A stretch of DNA of 64,000 nt from Cladorhizidae sp. MBARI D1340-BT2 (lineage: Eukaryota > Porifera > Demospongiae > Poecilosclerida > Cladorhizidae), in the NCBI GenBank assembly GCA_028752905.1, contig JAQNBH010000007.1:14350759-14414758 (forward strand). The letters are read 5' to 3'. A program made the translations under genes and the position numbers. The stretch's first letter is position 1; every line of letters starts with the position of its first letter. Shown one piece after another: positions 23,275 to 36,039 of the stretch. The notes under the pieces were generated by a model. The model did no database searches. It worked only from the letters and a program-made list of their open reading frames with translations, and was not told where the DNA came from.

Positions 23275-24155
23275 CCACCCTCTGACCAATCTCCTCCCCC
23301 CTCACCTAAGAAGTGGAGGGAACACATACACATAAAAAGGGAGGCACTGAAAGGGAAAAGAAGAAATTATGAAGAAGTGAGGTATGTGAATGGTGAAGAA
23401 TTTTTGGTTTTTCTATAAGAATAATGCAGCTGCAAAATATTTGCATTTCACATGGTAATTTGATACATGAAAATAATTAGGAAATCTTGCAATGAGGCAA
23501 TGAGGACGAGTTCAAATTCTAATCCACCAGAGTTTCTATGAATATACTCGCCAAGAAATATTACCACCTTAGCATGACTCATGCCAAACCTATATTTTAT
23601 GCTGGTGAGGTGACATTTCCATTCCTTCTCATCTGCTAAAAATGTCAGCCTGTGGAAGATAAATCTTTTCCTTTGAACATGTACAGTATTCCAGACACAG
23701 CATGAGTCTGGACCAAATCTATTTTAGAGTTTACATATCATCATGTAATTTTACACTGAAGTGTATAATTGACAAAGAGACTCGACATTTATCCAAAAAC
23801 TTCCAAATACAGCACGTATACATATCTAGACTAGCTTAAAATAATTATAAGAAAACTAAGCAGATACTAGTTTATATAATTATGTATAAAATTAAGTGCT
23901 CTATTTGGAAGGTTTTAGATAAATGTCTAATATTTTTGTCCAGCTACAGTTCAATGTAATATAACATGATGAGGTCCATTAATATGTAAACTATAGAACA
24001 GAGTTGGTCCAGACTAATCCATATATGGAATACTGTACATTTTCGACTTATCTTCCAGAGGCTGATCACTTTTCAACATATTCAGTAGATGAGAATGACT
24101 GGAAGTGCCACCAAGTTATCTCACCAGCGTAAATAACAAATCCAAGGTGGGGTAT

Positions 24156-27100
24156 TCAATAATACCTTCTAAAACGAAAGTTTGGCATGAGACATGCTGA
24201 AGTGGGAATATTTCTTGGGAGAGTATTTTTGTAATGGGAGTGCTCTCTGCTGTACCATGGAGGACAATGTCCTACTTGAGGGGGAGAGGCACTTTCATCA
24301 TCGAGTACAGGTATAACCACTATGTCATCTGCTCTTCTTCGTACTGTGGATGCAGAATTCCTAGATCGGTCGCGTATGAAGTGTTTGATTTGATGTACAA
24401 TACTTGAAAAGTGAGGTCTTTTGGCTGGATCTTCTGTCCAGCATGTCATCTGAAGATCTTGATATCTAGGACACAATTAACATAAGACAAAATAATTATT
24501 AAACTTGCCATATGTAAGTGTAGAGGGGATATGCTCACTACTGGTGGCAAACAAATTTTAAAAGTATACTGATTGAATGTTCCAATGCAAATCAGGAAGC
24601 TTGTAAGGTTTTTGCTATAGTTTTTCATGCAGAATAACATTCAACAATCCTTGTTGAAATATTAGGGGTGGCTTTAATATCTGGATGGATGATGAGCAAA
24701 CAGGGCATGCCCCAGTTATGCAGCTGCATCCAGATGGGCTTTAAGACAAGATAAAGAACCAGCAGTGTAACACATAGTCTATTAGAAAGCTCTACTATTC
24801 TATGTCGTTCTGTAACCCAAATAAACATCTTCCAATAGTTATGACATCAAATAGCCATGCTTCCTGCCTCACAATTTATCGGAGCATGCTTCGTTGTAGG
24901 GCTTAACCATCCTATACCCAGAGCGAAGCATTGGAAGAAGTTCCTTTTCAGCTACTTGGGAATAGGGAATCTTGCCGCAACTGAAGATCTCCCAGCAAGT
25001 TACTCCATAGGCCCACTGTATGAAATAGAGTAGAGCCATTTACGGATAAGATAGACACTTATTAAGGCAAAAGGGAAAAACATAAATTAAAATAATAATC
25101 TCTCAATGAACTCTGTTATAACATTAAAATCACCTTCTCAATAAATCAACTTCAATTTTTATTCACTCGACATTTCGACTAGATGCTCTAGTCTTCAGTA
25201 TGTGGACTACAAATCATAGCTACTTAATGCTTAAATATTATAAATGCCAAATATAAGCAAAAATATTTTCTTGGTGAAATAATTCATTCCAGCATTACTC
25301 CTTGCAGAACTAGTAACCAAATCACAAGCATTCCAATACTGAGGTTTATGTGACAGCTGCCATCCAATAATAGCTATAGGAAAATGTTGTGGATGCATCC
25401 AAATTACTGAAACTCAACCCATGTAGGGCATACTTAAAGGTTCAGAGATAGTAGAGCACTAACAAAACACTGAACAACATGGTGTATTTCTTGTGATTCT
25501 GTAGTTTGCTCTCAATCTAGAATCTTAACGCCAGATATATAGATAGTTTATTTCTGTGTGTTACAACATTGTGTTAGTCACTTTTCCTTGTGTGACAATT
25601 TTATAGGATTTCATTAATACTCAAATAGGACAGAAAATGAGGCAAGCACATGAGTACTCTATGAATAGGGAAACACTTATTTATCTGTCATAGAAAACCA
25701 TCAAAATGTAACACTAAAAGTTTAATGATGGTCATTTAGAATTTTTTTAAATGTTTTAACCCAGAAAACTGGCTGCATTGACTCCACATATAAAGATAAG
25801 AAATCTTAAATATTTTACATGCAAAATGATAACAATGTAGTTGGTTACCTGATAACCAAACATATGCATAGAGGAGAACAACTTATTTTATTTTAAACCA
25901 CTCTATTAAATAGCAGATATAACATTCATAGCTGAAAAAATGGCTTCAATTTAACTCAACAATCTTTAACTTGAAGCAATAATTTGGAAGAATGATAAAC
26001 TTCTACTATTTGATGCCATTTGTCTGGATCTGTACATACACTCAATAATGCAGAGACCATGCAGCAAGCTAGTGGAAATGTTAGTTGAGGAAATAAATCT
26101 CAGATGTATCAATTTAACTGTTACAGTTTAGCAGCCACAAATCTATCTCTGTGACAGTTAAAACTTCAGGGTTGTCTGGCCATATTTCATGCCCTTCTTA
26201 ATATTTAAGACACTTCATTTAATAGTGGAGAGGAGAGCTAAACTTCAATACAGAGTGGCTGTTATACACCATGAAAATTCTGACTCTGCATTATATAGCT
26301 GGAAACTAAATGTGAGGTATAGCATACATATTTCATATTATATTGTACTGTTTCCATAAGTTACAAACTAGACACTATAATCACAAACTTACCACGTCAG
26401 TTTTCTCCGAGAATAAGTTATCGACAAAAATTTCTGGAGCCATCCACTTCAGAGAAAACTTCACATCCTTTTCTGTATGTTTCAAGTAGTTCTTCGATGG
26501 TTCAAGTTTTTCACAAAATCCAAAATTGAACAGTTTAATCACAAGGTGTGAGTCAATCCTGTTAATAATTAATTATTGTCAGTAAGTTTACACTCCAAAC
26601 ACAAAGCCATGTATCAGTGTGGCTGGTCAAATATAGAGTGCACAAAAATGTGGTATGATCAAAATTATTTCATAATATCATATCTCAGCTATAACTGTTT
26701 CTCATTTGCAGATTAATGAAACGCTACCTGGGTTGAATTTTTTTCTAGAGGCTTGCATGCTGCTAGAACTTTTCTGCAATAAGGAAGTGAATCTTTTCAT
26801 TTTCCATAGTAAAAACTGTTAAATATACTGACATTAATTCAAGACCATTATATAGAAACAGGTAGGTGACATCTTTGCTAAGTCCACATCATCCTAGAAC
26901 AGAAATACTACTCATTGATATATTCGTGAAAGAATATTATGTGTTCATGGATAGACTTCTATCAATCATTGGTTTCTCCTCTGATGGATGTTGCTCAGCT
27001 ATTCAGCTCACAATACTTACAAGACTGAATATGTAATCTTTGTGTGTAGTTCATATATTCAGCTACAGAATAGCAACTTTGAGAAGTGCATAAACTGGTA

Positions 27101-30100
27101 TTATAATTATAGATCATGATTTGTTTTAAATAGCCATTGAAATTATGTGATCCAAACACTGCTTTCCTTGTTTCAGCTCATTTTTGCATTACTAGAATTT
27201 TGTATAGTATTTTCCTACTAATACCCAATATCGCCATCTTCCCTAACTGATTATGATCTAGTATAAACTCACATGCAGTTTCTTGCTGCCAGGTTTCTAT
27301 GTACCATTCGTTTGTTGGTCAAGTACTTCATACCTTTGGCCACTTGCAGACACATTTCCAATAGCTTGTTTTCAACTTTCATCTAGAGATGTTAAAGTTG
27401 ATAGAACTGACATATTTGTAATGTTATAAACTCACTGTCAGTTCTCCAGTTGTCTTGAATGGCACAACACTCAAATGCTCACTCTCTTTGTCCAGGAAAT
27501 CAAGGAGGTTGCCATTGGTCATAAATGGCATGACAATAAAAGGGACTAAACCTCCATCCACACAGACTCCAATTAGAGAAAGTAAATTGCGGTGCTTGAA
27601 TTTTGACAGTATACAAGACTCCTTCAGAAGTTCTTTTACCAGACTTGGGTGATAAGATCCTGATGCAATAAGAAATAATGCATCATGTACGTACAAATGT
27701 TTAATCACCATCATTTACCTTGAAGAGTTTTGATGGCAACTTCATTCTCTCTTTTGGTGAAGACTGTTTTGCGGAACAATTGACCTCTGTAAACCAATCC
27801 TACATGCTTACCTAAGACAATTAGAAGACATATCAAATCTCCCCACCACAGAGTGCTTAGAACTAAACTACTACAGCTTGTAGAACATTCATAATCAGAG
27901 CACCTACTGAAACACAGCTGTTAAACTAAAATTATTTCAATACTTGCAAACATGAAAGTTAATCTTTCAATGAACTCTCAATTGACATAATAATAACTTT
28001 CTAAATAATCGACTTCAAATTGACATTTCGACTAGATGCTCTAGCCTTCATCAGGAATAAAGTTGATATTATGTAGCTATAGAATTTCTGATGAAGGCTA
28101 GAGCATATAGTCGAAATGTCGAGAGAATACAATTTTTTTAAGTTGATTATTGAGAAGGTTATTAGTTAATAAAAAAGTGTTTGTGTAACATCAATGTTAA
28201 AAGTCTACTGATTTCCCTGCCTAGATAACTGTTGCAAATATGTAATATAATTAAATTTTATGCTGAGTCGATGCTCATGATTTCATGACACGCGTAAAAA
28301 TTAGATGGTCACAGATTAGAATTCTTCTTTGTGGCATTCCCTTTATTGCACACCATAAATATTGATCAAATTATTCTCCTCCATTTGTAGTGGATGTCCT
28401 GGTCCCCATAATTTTCTCCAGCTCCAGGAGGCAGCTGTTTCTAAACTACTAAAGGTAACTATACAGCATAGATCAAATATTGTGCACAATGTCTTGAATG
28501 GATGCGATGTGGAGATTAAGAGAGTGCGTAAAACTTGGGCTGAAACATTTATATATCTAGAGGGCAGCATATAGTAGAAGTGGAGTTCGCATGGTGTTGC
28601 AGAGGACTTGTTATTGTAAGTTGAACTAAATTCGAAGATAGACCAAGCATATATTAGCTTCAAGAGACTACATGTATGTCTAGTTATGAACAATAAATAT
28701 AATAACATTATAGAATACGCGTACAATAATTATAGGTCGAACTTACCTGCAGGACGAGCATATACTAACCTTAAAAAAGATTTATGGCCCCATGCTGTAT
28801 TATAAAAATTATCGTCAAATGTGTAACTTGTACGACTACTTCCAGTGCCCATGGAGTTTAAGATCCTTCTTCTAGCTCCTTAATGGGCATGCACATCTTA
28901 GACTTGAAGAAGTGAGCAAATTCTTTGTAAATTTACTATAGAATTATAGTCTTTCAGGAGATAAACAAGACAGATAGAAAGCTGGCAAAAGAGCCATAGC
29001 CACTAGATAAACATCAAGCAATAGCAAGTTAATAGCACATTTTTTAGCTAAACATTTAGCAGAACCGAACTTATAGACTCTCAAATCTAAGATCAGACAT
29101 ATATAAATCCAATATATTCATCAACTTCCATGGCAGATGCATCTTGATCTGAAAAAGGTAAGAAAAGAATAGAAAAGTTCAGCTACTATAGAAGCATCTT
29201 TAGTTATAAGCTAAAACTTGGTATATATGCAATTAGCTACAAACTAGGCAGATACTGAACAAAATTTGTACTCTTGGTTTTGGACTTAAATCCAGCCTTA
29301 AAATGGCAGCCTGAAGTACAGCTAACTTCCTTCTTGAAAATTTCATGCAAGTAAAGATGGTGCCATCAGCTTAAATTTTTTTATTTTGCCACATATGAAA
29401 ACAGATAAATTTTTTATATTCTATCTGTCATCATCTAAGGGTTCAGTTTTAGTAGAAGAATTTTTCTCCCTGAAGCGCATACTCTAGAATAGTAAGCATA
29501 AGATATTTCAGGACTATTAGACCTAATTTTACATTTTACCCTGTAAATGTAATGTATCATTTAGCTACAGATAATATGCATATGGAACCAATATTTATCA
29601 CATGCTCAATAATATACTATCAATTTATCGCTAAATCTACATTTGAAATAGTTGGATGCCTACAATATCACTAAACTATTTTCTACTTACTCTAGGATGT
29701 CTACAATATCACTCTTTATTACACTATTTTCTACATACTGTAGGATCATTATGTCTAAACTTAACCAATAATTATTACCATATATTGTAATATGTATATA
29801 AAATTGATATTTCATTGAAAATATTTGCTGATGAGAGTCATGGCTATCTCCAGAGTATTCTAGGAAGAGGAAGTTGTCTAAACTACTACTGTGAGACAAG
29901 TTTGGAGAATGCTTAGAACAAAGTAGTCAATCTCGTATCATTGAAATACAAGCTTTATGCATGGAAATGAATGTGTTCTGCATAGTATTGGAGGCCATGG
30001 TAAAGAACTCTTTATGGACTCTAGTGGATATATCTGTACAAAGATTGAACTTGGTTACTGTATTAAAAAGCTTCACTAAAGCTCACACGGTTAAATCAAA

Positions 30101-32274
30101 ATCGAGTCGTTGGCTAGCAAGACTGCATCTAACATGACTCTTCTAGAACAATACTGTAATTGCTGATATGGTGAGAGTTACAGTGGCAAACATTGTGTTT
30201 TCAACAAAAAGCAAATGACTAAAAAAAGTATGTAGATCTAGCTGAAAGAAGCAAATGATACTTGAGCACAGAAGACCAAGGTACATGACAGCTGAAAGCT
30301 AAAATAACACGAAGGTCTTAGATCTAAAATTAGAGTGCTAGAGAAACAAAGTGTTTTCACTGTCGATAGACTAGCTAGCATATCACCCCTCAAGTCATGA
30401 AGAAGGAGTCTTTGAGCCTTTCTGATATGAAATCACATGCTTTAGTATGTACATTTCTGATGGCTGATAATACTGCATAAATATCGTAAATTGGAAGTCA
30501 TTACCAATAGCATGGGTTAAACCCATATAGTCAATTGTTATTGAGAAAGGTACCATGTTGTTAGGTTAGGTGCAGCCTTGACAGCAGAGAGTCCATTTAG
30601 ATTTGACTGTTCTAGATCCAGCTTAGGTATTTGATGGTCTACTGAGTAGCATTCTTTGCATGCATATATTTCCTAATTTTTGGAATAACAATCTCACATA
30701 TTTAAATTTTCCTGCTGTCAGTCGTAAAAACTTAACAAACAGCTTTTTACTGTATTGCAGCATATATTGCAGCATATATTGTAACATAGACTTTACCTTG
30801 ACCAACGCATTCTTTAAATTTCAAGTTATGAGATTTTATGATACGGCACTTTGACATGTTCAGTCCGAAAAGTGGCACACTGAAATCATTATCATTCGTC
30901 GTTCCAGGCTCATCTGTGTGCAAATAGGAAAGATTAACAATGCATAACAGTCACACTTACAATAAAATAGTTTGTAAACTTTGTCCTTCCACATCAAAAG
31001 TGACCAGGGCCAAAAGGTTGTGTGGCATTGATGTTTGTGTTAGGGAGTGTCAGCCCGTCCTAGCTAGTTGAACTATTGTTAGCATATATAGTCATGCAAT
31101 GCACAGACAGTATATAAAACAGTTACCTAAGAGGTGTAGTCATTTGATTGGTTGTAGATACCTAACAGGTGTAGTCATCTGATTGGCTGTAATGTTATTC
31201 GCTATAGGGACCTGTCAGAGCTGAGTAGATAACCTATAAAAGTAACAGTCTGCTCAGCTAGGAGAGTCCCCTCTGTATTGTATGATATTGTGAGTCAAGA
31301 TATATTCTCTAATTACTTTTCGGCTGTTATAGAATTAGCACAGGGACTGAGTTCAGACCAGATATCAGACAGACAGGCAGAGGTTGTGGGTTAGTTATAC
31401 AGTACAGGGCTAACCATAACAGTTTGAATAACATGTAAGTACTTCAAAACTATCTAGTTTATGTTTAGTACATATAATATACTGGATTCCCTTTAAAGCT
31501 GGACTTTTACACCATCTGGTTGCTTAGTTGAGTCCAGCTCTACACCACATAAAGCTGCTATTAAACTCCGAGCATCTTTATTCCTCTTAACAGCACCCTA
31601 GATTCCTAGCATATTGATTCCTCGTCAATCAGCCCCCTAGATTCCTAGCAAAACTTATACCATCTATGGTGGTCACTGCGTTGGTGACAGAGCTAGCTTT
31701 CGAACAAAAATAGTTAGGTTGGTAAATTTTGGAGAAAAATTAGAAGGTTCTGAGCTGGTCCCAGACCATTTTTGGTGTCAACACAAAATCCTATATGGGG
31801 TGTTCCATAGGTGATTTCTGTTAAGAGTTGAATAAATTCTCATTAGCTGTAGAAATTATTCTCTATCTGGTATGGGGAAAACAACTTACAATTCCCAGAA
31901 AGTTCATTTGTCCAGGGTAGTCCAATTTGATTTTGGTAGATATCATTTCCATATCCACTCATTTCTTCATAACTGCTGGTGGCAATGTGGTTTGTTCCCG
32001 AGTGAGATCTAGTATGAAAAGTACTAATTAACAGCAACATCACCAAAAAAAGTATTGGCTTGACTTACACTCTGTATCCTCCCATTTCAGATACCTTGGA
32101 GACAGGCTCAACTACTTTTGATAAAGTGGGAGTAGCAAGATGACCCTTTCTTACAGGTGAACTATTTGAGGAGTCATCAGTTAGTTTTCTTTTCCCAATA
32201 CAAAAGCAGCAGAAAAGTGATTTTAAGCCACGTAGAACACGTTTAGACCTGCTGAGAGTAACTGACTTAGTCAT
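24156..32274 (-). CDS. Tyrosine pseudokinase, nine exons, 495 aa
   Basis: Exons (minus strand): 32069-32274, 31890-32008, 30797-30913, 27719-27811, 27436-27659, 27273-27382, 26393-26558, 24873-25015, 24156-24465. All junctions are GT-AG and every phase agrees, giving 1488 bp including the stop. The N-terminal ~70 residues are basic and hold [12 protein letters not shown], possibly lipidated; I see no signal peptide or membrane helix. The kinase domain has a glycine loop ([13 protein letters not shown], one residue longer than usual), VAIK Lys, alpha-C Glu, and the tyrosine-kinase motifs LAARN, KWMAPE and WAYGVTCWE. The catalytic loop reads HRN instead of HRD and the Mg-binding motif NFG instead of DFG, so phosphotransfer should be lost or very weak. 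ATG 32274 is the first in frame after an upstream stop. It is probably a signalling scaffold. The gene model is strong; the role is inferred. Confidence 0.88.
25101..25198 (-). repeat. Dispersed hammerhead-like repeat, copy 2 (in kinase intron 7)
   Basis: About 100 bp (CTCAATGAACTC to TAGTCTTCAG) is present here and absent at the matching place in the pseudogene intron (about 19010-19030). That shows it inserted after the tandem duplication or was lost from copy 1. It ends inside the hammerhead-like core and lacks the CUGAUGA half. Confidence 0.7.
27967..28172. repeat. Palindromic pair of hammerhead-like repeats (in kinase intron 3)
   Basis: A minus-oriented copy (27967-28056) and a plus-oriented copy (28085-28172) face each other across about 30 bp, giving a fold-back element with ~80-bp arms. 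Left: TTTCGACTAGATGCTCTAGCC then TTCATCAGG. Right: CTGATGAAGGCTAGAGCATA then TAGTCGAAATGTCGAGAGA. Transcripts of the intron could form a long hairpin. Confidence 0.75.
29645..29755. repeat. Short dispersed repeat, also at 34617-34705
   Basis: AATAGTTGGATGCCTACAAT and AAACTATTTTCTACTTACTC, then TAGGATGT.TACAATATCACTC, occur here and at 34617-34705. Here the second half is repeated once more in degraded form. The rest of kinase intron 3 (28173-30796) shows no further gene that I can support. Confidence 0.55.
31038..31421 (+). mobile_element. Solo LTR in kinase intron 2
   Basis: The 384-bp sequence begins TGTTAGGGAG and ends ACCATAACA (TG...CA, with TGTTA/TAACA inverted ends). It is flanked by a perfect 5-bp duplication, GTTTG (31033-31037 and 31422-31426). 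It contains a TATA box (TATAAAA, 31235-31241) and two copies of a ~33-bp motif ACCTAA.AGGTGTAGTCAT (31125 and 31160), each with an ATTGG (inverted CCAAT) word. No internal retroelement sequence remains, so it is a recombined single LTR of a family different from the element at 6623. Confidence 0.85.
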
Positions 32275-33330
32275 TTTAATCTTTAAATGCAATGGATGCT
32301 ACGTACGAAAATAACTGAAATGTCAAGTTAAGCCGCTCAACGCTAGAACTCTAGCGTTGCCACACACCCACGCGGACGCCACGCCAATTTGGTGCGTGTG
32401 TATGTTTGAGCATAGCGTTGCTAAGATATTTGTTGAGGTTGGAAAGATGGCCGACGATTGGCAAGTAAAAATTTTAAAAAAGAGGACAATTACCAACAAC
32501 AGACAATTGCCACAAACTGAGGCACTTAATGTTTTTAACTGCCAGTTAGGTCATGCATGAATTGGAAGCAGATATTCTTTTTCTTTTATAGAGACTACCT
32601 AAGAATTCATAAGAATTCCTTTGATCGGTAATATTCAAATACCCCATTCCCAGTTCACTGAGATGTTTCCACATATTGAAAAGCTTTATACTTTATTTGC
32701 CAACATTTCAAACAAGTGCTTCATTTTTTAAATTGAAAAAGTCACCACTTGGATCAGATTTTAAATGGGGTCTTCTCTACTCCAAGGTCACTTTCTGTTA
32801 CCCCATCATTAACCTTCAGCATAACTTCTTTCTCCATGACCTGTTACACAACTATTTGGATTTGACTTAAGTGGCTTCATTATCGTCTTCAACCCAGAGT
32901 TGCACATATCATTAGTTGCTTCTAGCTTGTTGGCTTGTTGACTTTTGTTTTTTCTCTTTTCTCTTTAGCTTTTAACACAATGACTATAGATGGGTTTTTT
33001 AATTGGAGTTGTTTAAACTGCTCTATGCCTCTCTCAAGAAGCACCATTGAAGAGTTACCTTCTTCAGTTGTAGAGGCAACATCTTGCTCCTCTCCAAAGT
33101 AATCCTCCTATCATCATTGTGTACAAGGCTACTACATACTTTTGCCTTCATCAGAAATATATATCCATTTAGTGTTTTTGTGAACATGACCAGAAATAGA
33201 GTTGGATGCTGGCTTGTTAAGGATCTTGTAGCTTACCCCATTATCCTTTGCTTAACTTCATACCTATTTAATTGTTTTTCAAAGTGTTTAGCAATATTTG
33301 TGGTGGAGAGAAATTATTTCCACTGAAAAC
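32275..33330 (-). promoter_or_regulatory. Upstream region of the pseudokinase gene (module copy 3)
   Basis: This region lies 5' of the kinase start and matches the upstream modules at 21260-22280 and 57390-58110. AAGATGGCCG (32443-32452) resembles the YY1 core often found at animal transcription starts. The short plus frame starting there (MADDWQVK...) is not conserved as protein in the other copies. A promoter role is inferred from position only. Confidence 0.4.
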
Positions 33331-33479
33331 TGGAAAATAAGCTAAAAATCTACTCCATGACACTACTCAGAATCATTATTATATTAAGTAAATATCAAGT
33401 AAAGAAACAAAATCCTGAGCATATTTTTATACCCAGCATGCAAGTGCAGTTTTCTATGAACATCATGGATAGCTGTAAA

Positions 33480-34620
33480 GAAGTCGTCCACAGAAATTAT
33501 TCTTCTGAATTACCCCAGGACAGAAGATTTTCTACGATCTCTAACAATATTGTAGTGACTTGCATGCATTCTAGTCTGATTATTGAGGAACAACAACAAT
33601 AGCATGTTCTCCCAAACTAGAAGTCCAATCAATGGAAATTATTATTCTTTATTTAGAGGTGAATGTTTTTATAACTGGATGAAGTATATCTCATTATTAT
33701 CTACAGATTTTATAATTGGTGCTACTGGCATGGTAGATTTTGAAATGAGTTCTCATCATTACACATTGTCGAGAAGCCATTGTTTGACAGAGTCAATTTC
33801 AAACATGCATGTTTTGTGAAGACGACGTGTAATCAAGTTCATTTAACTACATGTAATGTCATCATGCAGTGAACATTATAAAATATGCATTAAACATCAC
33901 AACATTGTGCAGTGAACTTGTGAATTGAAGTCCATTTCACCCAGTCAAAGTGATTGTGTAGTATTCTTCATCATTTAGGTGGGAAAGTTCACTACTTAAT
34001 TTAAACGGTACATATCAGAAAATGGCGGACATAATAATAAAACCATGATTTATTCACTTCACTTTACAGACACAAGGCTTCTGAATCATTTTGTGACTTT
34101 ATCTCGTGATATGCTTTACTAAATTATGATGTGTAATTCTGCCAATAATATGAGTCAAATATCTTGCATTGCTAAGTATGGGTTATCACCACAATATTCC
34201 TGCATGCTCAGGTTTATTGGTGTATACCAAAAGTAAACTTGGACCTATTATATATGTACCGATCATTTATCATATTTATGTATATAGCAAGTGGCTGACA
34301 TCACGAGGTCAAGCTATAGGAACTTCAAGAAAATATCTGAGTTAGATATAATAATAACTGTTACCTGAAGCCGCCGAGAAGAAAACTATGGACGGAAAAC
34401 AAGCTGAAAATACAATTCTCAGAATACCATGATTCTTGTTGACAATATAAGTATGAGAGAAAAGTAACAAAATATAGGAGAAATACCATCTTGAACATCT
34501 TATACCCACCACAGAGTTGTCTTCCATAAACATCAGATAGCTGTATACAAGTCCTTCACACAAATTTGTAATTACTCCATCACAAAAGTATCTTCTACAT
34601 ACTCTCAATAATAAATTGAA
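33480..34620 (-). repeat. Inverted, diverged fragment of the duplicated block
   Basis: The reverse complement follows 5270-5990 of copy A: CCATTTCA with CTCCAATTCACATGTTC, TGTGATATTCAATGCATATT, ACTGCATGATGACATTACTA and CATGCATCTTTGAAGTTGAC have recognisable counterparts at 33700-33960. Apparent frames such as 34342-34608 on the minus strand have no counterpart in copies A or B, so I do not call a gene. Confidence 0.7.
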
Positions 34621-34778
34621 ATAGTTGGATGCCTACAATATCACTGTTTATTAAACTATTTTCTACTTACTCTAGGATGTCGACAATATCACTCTTTATT
34701 AAAACCAAGTCTTTTTGTTGTAATCTGGTAAGCATCCCATTTAAATTCATTATACCAAAAAAACCCTGGAATTTAAAT

Positions 34779-35319
34779 GGTAAAGGGTCATCTAACTTGT
34801 TGTAATGTAGATGGGAATAGTCATTCCTTTTTCAACAGAGCAATCCTTTGTTGTCAGCAAACTCTCATAGATACAATCATTTTCTTGATAATCAACTTCA
34901 ATCTATACTCACTCAATGTTTCAGCTAGATGCCCTCATCTTCATCAGAGATCAAGACTAACACAGGTCGATATACTGGTAGGCGGTAGCTATAGAGCTAT
35001 CCACCACATAATGCAAATCATACCCTGGTAACATGGTCTGTACATCAATCAGATGTGGCAGCAACAAAAGGGGGGATGTAGAGAGAGAGAGAAACACTAA
35101 TAACTACATATAATTTAATATTTTTAAATAAATAAAAAATATATGAGAGAATAAATAACTAATGAAAGAATGAAAGAATCAAACAACAGCAAAAAAAATG
35201 ATAAAAATAAGAAGAACAGATAAATTTAAAAAAAATTAAAATACCAAATATGCAATAATAAATATTTTATAGCAAGACAATTTTGATATAGGTCCAGTAC
35301 TGTTAGATGATCCTTTACC
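34779..35319. mobile_element. Short inverted-repeat (MITE-like) element
   Basis: The ends GGTAAAGGGTCATCTAAC (34779-34796) and GTTAGATGATCCTTTACC (35302-35319) are inverted repeats with one mismatch in 18. Inside is a hammerhead-like repeat in minus orientation (34880-34953: TAATCAACTTCAATCT, TTTCAGCTAGATGCCCTC, TTCATCAG) and an A-rich interval (35090-35270). No protein is encoded. The same ends appear almost back to back at 47511-47562. Confidence 0.6.
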
Positions 35320-36030
35320 CTTTATCATAGGAAGAAGAGAACGTAAAGACACCTTGCCATATATGCGTGTCTTTTCTCCAATTATTTGAATGTGATGTTT
35401 TGGCAATATTGTTTGTGTACTGTTCTGATTTTGACATAATATTATAATTGCTATCTGTTCCCACTAAGGTGATAAATGCTGAGCCCAAGCGGGGAAAAAT
35501 ATGGAAGCCTTCATTTTTCATGGTTCATATCATCTTTCTAAGGGCTAAATAGGAATAGGGCTGGGTTGTTGTTTTTTGGTTTTTTCACAAGCCCCAACCT
35601 CGCCCAAGCCCTTACCAATTTTTATTTTGTTTTAAATAGTTGACCAAATGCAAAACAAAATAGTTGCATATTTTTACTCAGGGTAGAAGTCTTTAATCTA
35701 CCCTGGGGGCTAAAGACCAGATTAAAATATGATACTTACCAAAAAAAATGTATGTAATGTATCATTCCATCATATATGTGAACCAGCAATGGTATTATAT
35801 GATGTGACGATTTGGTGGTGCAATATTTATGTTGGAATAAGAACTACTTCTATTCCATTGTCGAGCATTGAGTGTCTGGCCAATCAATATGCTAGAATTT
35901 AGAACATAACAAACTGCAGTGGTAGCTGATTGCCTTCAATTATGATAAATGAACCTAATAGCTGAAGCTTATCATGAGCATGTCATTAATTTATTAAGTT
36001 ATGATCTAGGATCAATCATCTGAGGGAAGA
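35320..36030. other. Stretch without a recognised gene
   Basis: AT-rich sequence with a pyrimidine/purine patch at 35560-35720 (repeated GCCCCAACC and GCCCAAGCCC words, and a small fold-back AGGGTAGAAGTCTTTAATCT followed by ACCCTGG). I see no coding or RNA gene. Confidence 0.4.
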
Positions 36031-36039
36031 GAGAGAGAG

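Noticed and set aside
28343..28726. 127-codon minus frame and 70-codon plus frame in kinase intron 3
   Set aside because: Neither resembles a kinase or other domain, and the exon chain of the kinase is complete without them.
32275..32292. Earlier start of the pseudokinase
   Set aside because: The upstream in-frame codon at 32292 is TTG and a stop (TAG) lies just before it; the ATG at 32274 is the first usable start.
32357..32560. Small divergent plus-strand gene starting at AAGATGGCC
   Set aside because: The peptide is not conserved in the other upstream-module copies (21370 and 57478); a YY1-like site explains the start context better.
34342..34608. 88-codon minus-strand frame with a hydrophobic stretch
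   Set aside because: It lies in an inverted copy of the duplicated block, and the corresponding regions of copies A and B do not keep the frame.
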